A DNA stretch of 64,000 bases from DATFVJ01 sp963727015 (GCA_963727015.1 CAVSEV010000007.1:124001-188000), one strand, 5' to 3'. Counted from the first letter of the stretch, positions 9,431 to 18,130 are shown. Translations and numbers: made by a program. Notes: a model not told the origin generated them from the sequence alone.

Positions 9431-9527
9431 TTTGTAACTCCTTGAGTTTGGATAATTACTCATCGTTGACAAGGAGTTCGCGATCTTGCAGTATCTGCTG
9501 TGAGCGCGGCCCAAATCGGGGGTACCA
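9431..9527 (+). promoter_or_regulatory. Conserved 5' leader, copy A
   Basis: This block directly upstream of the ATG at 9528 matches blocks upstream of 29193, 32126 and 33666. Shared segments, in order, are TTTGTAAC, TTTGGATAATTACTCATCGT, GTTCGCGATCTTGCAGT, GCTGTGAGCG and a G-rich ribosome binding site (CGGGGG) before the start. It probably contains the promoter, 5' untranslated region and ribosome binding site, perhaps with an operator or RNA element. Confidence 0.7.
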
Positions 9528-10481
9528 ATGCGCAAAATTACAGCTCGATCGCCTGCGACGGGGAGGAATCATCGCAGGCCCGTTGTTACCGGCCTCGGCG
9601 TAACAGTGATGGGCGTCGCGGTCGCGACCCTGACCGCTCCAGGCCTGGCGCTGGCTTCGACGCACGCCGGCACGGGCGCGATGACCAACGGCCCAGCCAG
9701 CAAGTCATCCACGCCTGCCACGCCTGCCAGGCCTGCCGCACCTGCGGCGCCGGCGGCGCCCGTTGTGCCAGCGCCATCGACGCTGGCGCCTGCCAGGCCC
9801 AACGCGCCAGCCGTTCCAGCCGCGCCCGCGAGGCCGGCCAGCATCGCCAAGCCGGCGGCGGGCGTCAGACCGCTCGCCACTCCCGGCACTCCCAGTCCCA
9901 CTCCTACCTCCTCTCCCGCTCCCACCGTCCCCCCGCCCAACATTGGCACTCCATTCGGGAGCTCGATCCTCACAACGACCGTCGGCCCGGCCATCGCCCT
10001 CATCGACAACACCGCGTCGTTCACCCTGAGCGGGAACATCGGTGACCAGCCGCAATTTATGAACGCGGTGAGCCTGAATGTGCTCACCAACAACACCGAC
10101 GGCTACAACGTGTCCGTAACGCCCGTAGCGCCTGGGGACACCCCCTCGGCAACCCCGACCGCGGTCACGGACCTTGTGGGCACCAGCCCCAACACCGAAA
10201 CGATCCCGGTGAGCGATATCTCGGTCGAGGAAAACCCCCCCGATACGGCCCCTAATACCATCGCGACAGGCTGGCAGAAGCTGGGAACAACCACGACTGG
10301 CTTCAGGACTGGCTCGACCGAGGTGTACAACCAGACCCGGGCCCTCGTCGGCCACGGGCGACGCGCTCAGCAACGACTACGAGTACAACGTGCCGATCCC
10401 GGCCGTGGCCAAGGACACCTATACGGTCCAACTCGACTACGTCGCCGCGATAAACAACCCCACCTAATGGTGACGCGGTAG
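9528..10481 (+). CDS. Secreted Pro/Ala-rich surface protein, WxL-module-like (copy A, frameshifted near the end)
   Basis: The product starts with a basic N-terminus and a signal peptide (about 1-43) ending near LALAS. A Pro/Ala-rich spacer (about 45-140) follows, then a beta-rich domain beginning TTTVGPAIALIDNTASF. The paralogue at 29193 has the same architecture. From about 10340 this frame gives an Arg-rich tail unlike the paralogue. The conserved ending (GDALSNDYEYNVPIP, then DTYTVQLDYVA) is instead read in the +1 frame up to a TAA at 10465. One extra base near 10335-10350 explains this. The gene sits ahead of a DUF916-like gene, the arrangement seen in WxL-type cell-wall loci. A cell-envelope role is inferred; the mature domain is not a firmly recognised family. 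Confidence 0.72.
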   Translation: MRKITARSPATGRNHRRPVVTGLGVTVMGVAVATLTAPGLALASTHAGTGAMTNGPASKSSTPATPARPAAPAAPAAPVVPAPSTLAPARPNAPAVPAAPARPASIAKPAAGVRPLATPGTPSPTPTSSPAPTVPPPNIGTPFGSSILTTTVGPAIALIDNTASFTLSGNIGDQPQFMNAVSLNVLTNNTDGYNVSVTPVAPGDTPSATPTAVTDLVGTSPNTETIPVSDISVEENPPDTAPNTIATGWQKLGTTTTGFRTGSTEVYNQTRALVGHGRRAQQRLRVQRADPGRGQGHLYGPTRLRRRDKQPHLMVTR

Positions 10482-10509
10482 ACGGCGTACGGCAACCAGA
10501 AGTGAGGAC

Positions 10510-11562
10510 ATGTGCGTAACCGTCCGGGGCCTCTGTGGGGAGGCCACCTCCGCAGCGGGGGTGGCCTCCCCACGCCGACGTGGGTTCTGTCGCTCGCCGG
10601 GGCCCTGAGTCGCCGCGGTTGTCGCTGCCGTTCCCGCCGCCGCGGCGCCGGCGCCCGCCAATCCCGGGATCCCCCGTCTCCAGGGCGTCGCCATGCTGGT
10701 CACCCCGCCGCGCTTGCTCGTGGCGGCCAGCCAGATAGCCAAGGTTCAGCGGGTGGAGATCGAGAACAGGGGGAACGTCCAGCTCAACATAAACACCCAG
10801 TTGGAGGGCGTGTCCCAGCGCGCCGACGGATCGACCCTGGTAGAGGCGAATGCCCCGTATTCCGCGGTCAACTGGGTCAGGGTCGCGCCGGACCGCTTCG
10901 AGGTCAGGACTGGCACCCGGCGCTACGTTGACATCCGCTTCCGCGTGCCGTCGAACGCCGAGCCTGGTGACCACAATGTCGCGATCATTTTCATGGAGCC
11001 CCCCGTCGCCCCGAAGAAGAACAACAGCCACGCCGGGCAGCGAAGCAACGTCCGAATCGCGAACGGAATAGGCGTACCGGCCCTCATCACGGTGCCGGGC
11101 CCAGTGATCGACGACGTGAGCGTCACCCACCTCAAGGCGCCGGGATTTTCCGCCGGCGGGCCCATTCCGCTCGCCGCGACAGTCCGCGAATCGGGTGACG
11201 TCCATCACAGCTTTGCGGGCGGCAACCGGCTTGAGGCACGGGCGGGCCGGGCAATAGTGATGTTTCCGCCGTTCGCGGTGCTGCGCGGATCAACGGTCAC
11301 CCTAGCGGCCAAATGGACGCACCCTCCGCTCATCTGCATCTGCCACCTCGCGACGGCCGTGGCGACGGACGGTCACCGCAGCATCGCTACCGCGACCGTG
11401 GTCATCTTCCCGGTCGTGCAGGCCATCGTCGCGATCATCGTGCTCGCCGCGCTGGTGATTGCCTTCCTGCTGCTCCGTCGCCGCCAGCGCCGCAAGCTCG
11501 CGGTCGCCTACGAGGCCGGCCGCCAGGACGGCAGCCTCGGTGACGACGCTCCGCCAGCCTAG
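10510..11562 (+). pseudogene. DUF916-like membrane-anchored cell-wall protein (copy A, N-terminal region disrupted)
   Basis: From about 10609 to 11562 one frame encodes a Pro/Ala segment, then a DUF916-like region (PPRLLVAASQIAKVQRVEI, later DIRFRVPSNAEPGDHNVAI). After that come a single transmembrane helix (about residues 240-262 of the ATG-10693 product) and a basic cytoplasmic end (LLLRRRQRRK). DUF916 proteins of WxL loci bind peptidoglycan and have this C-terminal anchor. The natural start is unclear. An ATG at 10510 is in the same frame and matches the paralogous start at 30036, but a TGA at 10606 interrupts it. The hydrophobic part of the signal peptide (WVLSLAGALS) is in another frame. 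The uninterrupted part starts with ATG 10693. The gene is either frameshifted in the signal peptide or mis-sequenced. Confidence 0.68.
10535..10573. terminator. Perfect 14-bp hairpin between surface-protein genes, copy A
   Basis: GTGGGGAGGCCACC pairs with GGTGGCCTCCCCAC across an 11-base loop (TCCGCAGCGGG). No T tract follows. It lies just after the ATG at 10510, and the paralogous locus has a different-sequence hairpin at the same place. It could end the upstream transcript or act as an RNA control element. Confidence 0.55.
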
Positions 11563-11712
11563 GCTGACCCGAACCCGGCCGCGCGTGCACCTGCCGCCAC
11601 GGGAATGCGGCATTTCGTGGCTGCGGGTAATGCGGGCTGATACCATCCCGGGCTGAACAGCGTGTTATCGACGAGTTGTGTTTCGGCCATAGACATCCAA
11701 TCAGGGCACAAC

Positions 11713-11734
11713 AGGAATATTCCTGAATATTCCT
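11713..11734. promoter_or_regulatory. Tandem AT-rich palindromes upstream of the DUF11 gene
   Basis: AGGAATATTCCT is a perfect 12-base palindrome, and GAATATTCCT is repeated directly after it. The pair stands out in a GC-rich background about 45 bases before the ATG at 11780. It looks like an operator or promoter element for that gene. Confidence 0.4.
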
Positions 11735-11779
11735 GCCCGGGATGCCGCGCGGAAACAAATCGCCACCCGGGGGACGCAG

Positions 11780-12742
11780 ATGACAAGGCCGCACAATTCC
11801 CGCCTGCCACGACGCGGGTCCGTTAGACGCCGCAATACCTTTGCGGCGGTCGCACTTGCCGGGCCGCTGACCGCCTTGTCCGCGCAGCTTTCACCGTTCC
11901 TGGCGCAGGCCTACGGCGCGCCAATCCCCAGGCCGTTGACGCGGGAAGCGGCGCACACCCGGCACCTGACGGCGGGCCAGTCGCTGACCGCGAATAGCTC
12001 GCTGGCCGGGACTAGTTCGTTGGCCGGGACTAGTTCGTTGGCCGGGACTAGCTCTGGCCGCGACTAGCTCGCTGGCCGGGACTACTCTGCGCCGAGCATG
12101 ACCAGCCACGGGCCCAATTCGAGCATCGCGGCCGATCGGAGCAGCCAGCCAGGCACCGACGGCCCGAGCCCATCGCCCGCGGCCCTGCGCCCATCGATTC
12201 CCGTCGCCGCGGCCGCGAACGGTCCCGCGCTGAGCATCGGCGTGGACGACGGCAGGCAGGCCGCCAAGCCAGGTGATCTGCTCACCTACACGGTCAAGAT
12301 CCACAACATCGGCACGACGAACGCCCGTGGCCTTGACATTGTGCAGACGCTGCCGACCGGGATGAGGCTGGTCTCGGCCACCCGCCGTGGCGCTGCCCGC
12401 GCGGGGGCCGTGACGTGGAAGGTGAACCTGCCCGCTGGCCGCGTGGCCACCTTCGGGGTGGTGGGCAAGGTCGGGCAGACGCCGAACCAGCTCCTGCGCC
12501 TCGACACCATCGCCTGCGCGACGACCAGGGGGAGCATCAAGCCGATCGTCTGCGCCGCCCACTCCGACGAACTGCCCGCCGGTGCCAGAGCGGCCGCGCA
12601 CGAACGGCGCGCCACCCGCGCGGCGGCCCACAGCCACAGGCCGGGATTCCTCCGGTCCGCAGGCGCGACGTTGCTCCTCGCCGCGGCCGCTGCGATCACT
12701 GGCTGGCTTTTCCTGCGCAGACGCGCCCGCCGCGCCTCGTGA
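11780..12742 (+). pseudogene. DUF11-domain membrane-anchored surface protein with internal stop
   Basis: The ATG at 11780 follows GGGGGA. The N-terminus is a long basic signal peptide (residues 1-47, ending near AQAYGA). A tandem repeat of SSLAGT units follows and runs into a TAG at 12065. In the same frame after the stop, from an ATG at 12098, comes a DUF11-like domain (PGDLLTYTVKIHNIG) and a C-terminal helix with a basic end (GWLFLRRRARR). The two halves together make a normal exported, C-terminally anchored protein, so one disrupted gene is the simplest reading. Alternatively they are two genes, since ATG 12098 overlaps a TGA of another frame. It probably belongs with the two preceding surface genes. 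Confidence 0.6.
11989..12088. repeat. 18-base tandem repeat in the DUF11 gene, one unit 2 bases short
   Basis: Units of 18 bases (TCGTTGGCCGGGACTAGT-like) encode Ser-Leu-Ala-Gly-Thr-Ser. The fourth unit is only 16 bases, which shifts the frame and exposes the TAG at 12065. Confidence 0.75.
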
Positions 12743-12773
12743 CCGCAGCCGTTCAGGGCCGCGCCTGATACAG

Positions 12774-12811
12774 CCGCGGATCGCGTGGGCTATGGCGCAC
12801 GCGATCCGCGG
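12774..12811. repeat. 38-bp dispersed palindrome, copy 1 (possible bidirectional terminator)
   Basis: CCGCGGATCGCGTG pairs perfectly with CACGCGATCCGCGG across a 10-base loop. A related 38-bp palindrome is at 38868-38905. This copy lies between convergent genes (DUF11 protein and the GH2 enzyme) and may terminate both. Confidence 0.7.
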
Positions 12812-12874
12812 CGTTCGTGGGCCGCCCCGCGGCATGTCCCCAGGATCGGCATGTCCCTAGGATCGGCATGTCCC

Positions 12875-15545
12875 CTATAGGAACTGCCGCGACGGCGCGG
12901 GCGGCGTCGCGGTTATCCGGACCGCGTTCCGGCCGAGGATGGAATGCTCCCCGGTCACCTCGACAGTGCCGATCTGTCCGGGCAAGGACCGGACAAGTGC
13001 CCCGCCGATGCCGCCGTTGTCCCCGAACGGGAAGGGGCTGTCACCCAGCAGCACGGCCGGTCCGGCCAGCGCCAGGCTCACGCCACCGGTAATGTGCGCG
13101 CGCCGATGCCCATACGCATCCACCGCCCGGAACGTAACACGGGTCGCGTCAGACCCGTCAGCCACAATCGTCTCGTGGTCGGCTGTCATCTCAAGCCGGT
13201 CGCCGGACGGGTCCGCGGACATCCGTACGACCTTGACCAGGGCGCCTGCCACATACCCGTCGATGCGCAGTTCAGGCAGGGCGGCCGTGCCAGGCGGGAC
13301 CGACGTCGGCGGGGTCTGGGCGATGGTGAGATCCACGAACACCGGCGGATGCGCCAGGCTCCCGAACTGCTCCGTATCTGGCACACCCGTCGCGAAGTGC
13401 GCCCCGCCGACGTAGATCTCCAGCCGGTCGCAGTTCGTGGCGATCATCGCGCCCGGCCCGGGGCCTTGCGGCGGCGAGCCGGGCCCGAAGTCCCAGCAGA
13501 ACACCGGCAGGATCACCGCGCGCACCCGTGGGTCGAGCTGCGACCGGTAGAACGCCGCACCGGGCTTGGGCACGCGGAACGTGTCCATCACCCCGGGCCA
13601 TTTCAGGTTCTCGAAGTGGTGGCCGTTCAGCGAGGCGTAGTCGAATCCGGCCCAGCCGAGCAGGCCGCAGTAGCCGGGATCAGACCTGGCGATGTCATGC
13701 ACCTGGGCGTGCATGACCGCCTGTTTCGCCAGCACCGCGTCCGGGTCGGTCCAGCGGAAATACGGCGGCCCGTCCAGCGCGCCGACCGCCTCGGTGACCA
13801 GGTAGGGCAGGCCAGGCATGGGCGCGAGCAGTGTCGCGTTGCCGCCGGAGGAGTGGTAGTCGTCAAAGGCGAACACGTCCTGCGCCCAGTCCGAGGTCGA
13901 GTACACATCCACCGCCCCGGACGTCTGCCGTGAGCCGTCCAGATCGTCGGCAAGCTGACGAGTCTGCTGGTACAGGGTCACGTAGTTCGCGGTCTCGTTG
14001 AGCCGGGTACCCCAGATGATCACCGAGGGCCGGTTGCGGTCACGGATCACCATGTCGCGCACGTTCGCGACGACAAGGTCCTGCCACGCCGCGTCGCCAA
14101 CGTACTGCCAGCCCGGCGGCTCCTCCCACACCATCAGGCCAAGCTCGTCGCAGGCGTCGAGGAAATGCGGCGACTGCGGGTAGTGGGAGCAGCGGACCAT
14201 GTTGCAGTTCAGTTCGCGCTTGAGGATCTCCGCGTCCCTGCGCTGCAGGCGCGCGGACATCGCCAGGCCGGCGTAGGGGAAGTGCTGATGCCGGTTCAGG
14301 CCGAAGATCGGCGTGCGCCTGCCGTTCAGGTAGAAACCGTCCGGCTGGAACATCGCCTCGCGGAAACCGATCGTCGCCGAGACCGAGTGGCTGACCCGGC
14401 CGGGCAAGGTGAGCGTGACCCGGACCGTGTACAGCCTGGGCGTGTCGGGCGACCACAACGTCACGTCGCCGATGCCGGTGAGGCTGAGCGAGATGGCTGT
14501 GCCGGCGGGCGCGCCCGAGGCGATACCGAGGAACCGGGGCGATACCCGTGGCGGCACCCGTCGCGGCATCAGCCGGGGCGAGCACCACGGTCGTGGCAGC
14601 GGTGGCGAGGGCCCTCGAGCCGTCGAGCAACTCGGCGCTGACCTGCGCGCACGCCCCGGCCGCACAGCCCGCATCGATAGTGCACCGCACGTCAACGCGC
14701 CTGCCTGGGCTCAGCACGTCGACGGGCCTGGCGAAGACGTCGGAAATGTACGCCTCAGGCACCACCCGCAGTCGCACGTCGCGGTAGATGCCGCCCGGCT
14801 GCAGGTAGTCGACGGCGGCCGCGCCACCTGGAGCGCCCTCCGGAGGCACCGGCAGCCACCGTGCGTCTACCACCACGGCGAGCACGTTGTCGCCGGGAAT
14901 CACATGGCCGGTCAACTCCGCCGACCACGGCAGGTGCCCGCCCTGGTGCACGCCGACCGTGGTCCCGTTGAGCAGGGCCGTCGCGTTCACCATGACCCCG
15001 TCGAAATCTACGAACACCCGGCCGCCGCCCGGCGCTGCGCTACCGGCTGCCGTGCCACCCCCTGCCGCATCACCCGGCACCCCACCGCCCGGCACCCCAC
15101 CGCCCGGCACCCCACCGCCCAGCACCCCAGCGCCCAGTGCGGCGCCGTCGAAATGGCGGCGGTAGATCCACACTTTTTCCCACGCCGAATGGTCCCATTC
15201 CCGCCAGGACAGTGGCGTGACCGTATGCGGCAGCGTGACCCGGCTGAATCCGCTGTCGTCGTAGCCTGGCGCCGCGGCGCCATCCACATAAAGACCGCCA
15301 AAAAGCCATTCACGATTGAATTCATACGCGCGAGCCGTATAGCTTCGGTCCGCGGCGGCCCGCCGGCCGGCCAGCGCCTGGGCCGGGCCGGAACCCAGCA
15401 CGGGCAGGCCGGTGAGTGCCGCGCCGCTGATGACGCCGCTACGCAGGACCGCGCGCCTTGACGGCAAGGAGCGCGCACGCGCCGCGATGGTGTTCTGCTC
15501 CGGTGCGGCGGCGGCGGCAGCGGGGCGGATAACTGGCGAAGTCAC
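12875..15545 (-). pseudogene. Tat-exported glycoside hydrolase family 2 (beta-galactosidase-like), frameshifted
   Basis: Two overlapping minus-strand frames together encode one GH2 protein of about 890 residues. The first part (15545 to about 14540) has a Tat signal (SRRAVLRSG) and the sugar-binding jelly-roll domain (REWLFGGLYVDG, HTVTPLSWREWDHSAWEKVW). The second part (about 14550 to 12875) has the immunoglobulin-like domain and the TIM barrel. Catalytic residues are visible: the acid/base Glu in IIWGTRLNE and a likely nucleophile Glu in YLVTEAVGA. The frames switch in a CCCCGG stretch near 14540, equal to one extra base. All catalytic parts remain, so a sequencing error or a recent mutation is likely. 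It probably cleaves galactosides or related polysaccharide ends outside the cell. Confidence 0.82.
15068..15136. repeat. 15-base tandem repeats in the GH2 gene
   Basis: Four copies of a 15-base unit (CACCGCCCGGCACCC on the plus strand) encode repeated Gly-Gly-Val-Pro-Gly in a loop of the jelly-roll domain. The period is a multiple of three and keeps the frame. Confidence 0.75.
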
Positions 15546-15797
15546 GTCATCAAAATTGACTAAATCTCAGCTCAACAGGGAAAGAGCGGGCATTGCGGAA
15601 CTGCAATTAACCGCTTTCCGTTGAGTGTAGCCGCCGCTAACCCTGGTGCGCGGGATTTCATTGTTCGATTCGCGGATACGCGCCGGCAGGCGGCGGAAAA
15701 CCCGGGGCGGCGGGTTCATGGCCGCGGCCCGGGATCTCCGCCGTTTCCCCGCCGCGGGCAGCGCCGCCGATCAGGCGGCGCCCGGGGGGAAACCGGC

Positions 15798-16451
15798 TCA
15801 GGAAGCCGGGGGCATCAGCACCGCGTCGATGATGTAGACCGTCGCGTTTGCGGTCCGGACGTTGCCGCACAGCACGTGGGCGTTGTTGATCTCGTAGGTC
15901 CCGCCCATCGAGGCGGGCTTCACGGTGGCGCCTTCGAGTGTCTTGAGCGGCGTGCCGCTGGCCAGCTGGGCCGGGGTGTATCGACCGGAGACCACGTGAT
16001 AAGTGAGGATCTTCGTGAGTTCGGCCTTGTCGGCGAGCACCTTCTTCAGGGTCGGCGCCGGGATCTTGGCAAAGGCCGCGTTGTCCGGCGCGAAGACGGT
16101 GATGCTTGACGCGGAGTTGAGCGTGCCAGCCAGGCCCGCCTTCTTGACGGCGGTCACGAGCGTCGCGAGCATCGGGTTGCCCGAGGCCGCGGTGGCGACG
16201 GGTGCGGCGGCCATGCCGTTGAAGCTGCCCGCCCCGCTTGCGGGCACGGTCTTGCAGGCCGAACCGAACGGCGCGCCGCCCGCGGCCTCGCCACTGGCAG
16301 TCCCGGCCGGTGCCGCGGCTGGTGCCGCGGACGATGCCGTGGCGGCGGGCGAGGACGGCGAAGAGCCCGATGTACTGCCCGAGCTGCAGGCGGCCGCCCC
16401 GAGCGCGAGGCCGGCGGTGGCAACTGCGATGCCGAAGGCACGTCGTTTCAC
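15798..16451 (-). CDS. Fasciclin (FAS1) domain lipoprotein, MPT70/MPT83-like
   Basis: The GTG at 16451 has AAAGGGGG about 5-10 bases upstream. The 217-residue product has a lipoprotein signal with Cys22 in LGAAACSS, a Ser/Ala/Pro-rich linker (about 23-60) and one FAS1 domain to the end. FAS1 hallmarks are ITVFAPDNAAFAKIP and the YHVVSGRYTPAQL segment. FAS1 proteins act in cell-surface adhesion. The gene is divergent from sigK-rskA. In mycobacteria MPT70/MPT83 are controlled by SigK, so the same regulation is likely here. A perfect 21-base dyad lies right upstream of its start. Confidence 0.9.
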   Translation of the reverse strand: MKRRAFGIAVATAGLALGAAACSSGSTSGSSPSSPAATASSAAPAAAPAGTASGEAAGGAPFGSACKTVPASGAGSFNGMAAAPVATAASGNPMLATLVTAVKKAGLAGTLNSASSITVFAPDNAAFAKIPAPTLKKVLADKAELTKILTYHVVSGRYTPAQLASGTPLKTLEGATVKPASMGGTYEINNAHVLCGNVRTANATVYIIDAVLMPPAS

Positions 16452-16463
16452 GATTCCCCCTTT

Positions 16464-16484
16464 GTGACGGTCGCTGACCGTCAC
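16464..16484. promoter_or_regulatory. Perfect inverted repeat upstream of the fasciclin gene
   Basis: GTGACGGTC and GACCGTCAC flank GCT, a perfect dyad 13-33 bases upstream of the fasciclin GTG and in the divergent region to sigK. It could be an operator or a 5'-UTR hairpin. Confidence 0.5.
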
Positions 16485-16669
16485 TGGTAGTGGCTGAGGC
16501 CCGCGCCCCAGGCGCGGAGCTCCGACGCTCGCTGGCGTTCGAACCGGTTTCGTCGCGTCGCGCGCGGTGGATTGGTGCGACCTCTTCCGGCCTCTCCCGG
16601 CAGCCCGGCCTCTTTCGATCTTTTTGGACGCGGACCGATCCGCGCGGTCACGAGCGCCGAATACAAGGC

Positions 16670-17266
16670 ATGAACACACGCAGCATGCGTGCGGCAGGTT
16701 CGGGCCCTGGTCTCACAGAGGGGGGAGACCAGGGTCCGGACGGGCTGCTCGCGCACGTGGCGCGGGGTGACCAGGGGGCATTCGAGGCGGTGTATGACCG
16801 CTTCGCGGGACCGGTATATGGCCTGATCCTCAAGGTGGTCCGTGATCCGGCCCAATCCGAGGAAGTAGCCCAGGAGGTCATGCTCGAGGTGTGGCGGACG
16901 GCGGCCAGGTTCGACGCCTCAAAGGGCACCGCCGCAACCTGGATCCTGACGATCGCCCACCGCCGGGCGATCGACCGAGTGCGTTCCGTCACCGCCTCGG
17001 CGCAGCGTGAGCAGCGGATCGCCGCGGCGGCTGTTGGCCTGGACGAGGTTGCCGACAGCGTGCAGGCGACGCTTGACCGTGAGCGTGTGCGCCGCTGCCT
17101 GGACGGCCTCACCGAGCTGCAACATGAGTCGATCACGCTTGCCTACTACGGCGGATACAGCCATCGGCAGGTCGCGGGCTTGCTCGGTGTCGCACTCGGC
17201 ACGATCAAAACCAGGATCCGCGACGGGCTGATCCGGATGCGCGACTGCATGGGGGTGGAGTGGTGA
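16670..17266 (+). CDS. sigK: ECF RNA polymerase sigma factor SigK
   Basis: The ATG at 16670 gives a 198-residue ECF sigma factor; longer frames upstream lack conserved sequence. Region 2 reads FEAVYDRFAGPVYGLILKVV then SEEVAQEVMLEVWRTA, and region 2.4 includes TWILTIAHRRAIDRVR. Region 4 has ITLAYYGGYSHRQVAGLLG, then TIKTRIRDGLIRMR, a DNA-binding helix-turn-helix. These segments resemble mycobacterial SigK, including the LAYYGG motif. The stop codon overlaps the GTG of the anti-sigma gene, so the two are cotranslated. Its likely target is the divergent fasciclin gene, as in the MPT70/83 system; this is inferred from context. Confidence 0.9.
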   Translation: MNTRSMRAAGSGPGLTEGGDQGPDGLLAHVARGDQGAFEAVYDRFAGPVYGLILKVVRDPAQSEEVAQEVMLEVWRTAARFDASKGTAATWILTIAHRRAIDRVRSVTASAQREQRIAAAAVGLDEVADSVQATLDRERVRRCLDGLTELQHESITLAYYGGYSHRQVAGLLGVALGTIKTRIRDGLIRMRDCMGVEW

Positions 17267-18006
17267 AACTTCTCCGCCACGACCTGCACATCCTTACCGG
17301 CGCCTACGCGCTGGACGCATTGGAAGGAGCGGAACGCGACCGGTTCGAACACCATCTGCACCGCTGCCAGCCCTGCGCGCACGAGGTCGGCGGGCTCAAG
17401 GAGACCGCCAGCAGGCTCGCGCTGGCGGTAGCCGTCGTCCCGCCGCCGCCGCCGGCGCTGCGCGGCCGGGTCCTCGCCGCCGTCGCGCGCACCCGCCAGG
17501 CGCCCCCCGTCATCGACCCGCAGCCGCGTTCAGCGCAGCGCCCGGCGTGGGTTCCGCGCCTGGCAGCGGCTGTGGCCGCGGCCGGTATCGCGGCGGCGGC
17601 CGTCCTCGGCGTGGTGCAGGCCCGTACACAGGACGGGCTCGACCGGAGCCGGGCGCAAAGCCGGGCCATGGCAGCGGTTCTAGCCGCTCCCGATGCCCGG
17701 ATCATGAAACAGCCCACGCTGGCTGGTGGTGTGGCGACCGTCGTGGTTTCCCCCGCGCGGCACGAGGTGATCTTCGCCGCGGCCGGGCTGCCGGGGCTGC
17801 CGCCGGCCAAGGTCTACGAACTGTGGGTCATGGGCCCGCCAGGAACCCGGCCGGCCGGTCTGCTTGCCGCCGAGACTGGGCGCACCACGCCCGTGCTCGC
17901 TTCCGGGCTCCGCCCCGGTGACCAGGTCGGGCTGACGGTCGAGCCCGCGGGCGGGACATCACAGCCAACCGGCAAGGCGATCCTGGTTATGCCGCTACCG
18001 TCCTGA
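17263..18006 (+). CDS. rskA: Anti-sigma-K factor RskA
   Basis: Two adjacent GTG codons (17260, 17263) are possible; the second gives the usual GTGA overlap with sigK. The product has a cytoplasmic anti-sigma domain with a zinc-binding HxxxCxxC motif (His31, Cys35, Cys38), a Pro-rich linker, one transmembrane helix at about 95-115, and an extracellular RskA domain ending in the conserved VYELWVMGPPG and GDQVGLTVEPAGG segments. The family binds SigK at the membrane and releases it after regulated proteolysis. Length (247 residues) is normal. Confidence 0.92.
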   Translation: MKLLRHDLHILTGAYALDALEGAERDRFEHHLHRCQPCAHEVGGLKETASRLALAVAVVPPPPPALRGRVLAAVARTRQAPPVIDPQPRSAQRPAWVPRLAAAVAAAGIAAAAVLGVVQARTQDGLDRSRAQSRAMAAVLAAPDARIMKQPTLAGGVATVVVSPARHEVIFAAAGLPGLPPAKVYELWVMGPPGTRPAGLLAAETGRTTPVLASGLRPGDQVGLTVEPAGGTSQPTGKAILVMPLPS

Positions 18007-18048
18007 AGACCGAACCAGGTCCCCGCAGCCTCGGTTGCTGGCCGAACC

Positions 18049-18130
18049 TGGCACCCGCTGCCTGGCACCCGCGCCCTGGGACCCGCGTCCTGGCACCCGC
18101 TGTCCTGGCACCCGCTGTCCTGGCACCCTA
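18049..18130. repeat. Tandem CTGGCACCCGC repeats
   Basis: Five imperfect copies of an 11-17 base unit (CTGGCACCCGCTGTC at its longest) follow the rskA gene. Intergenic, no coding potential. Confidence 0.7.
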
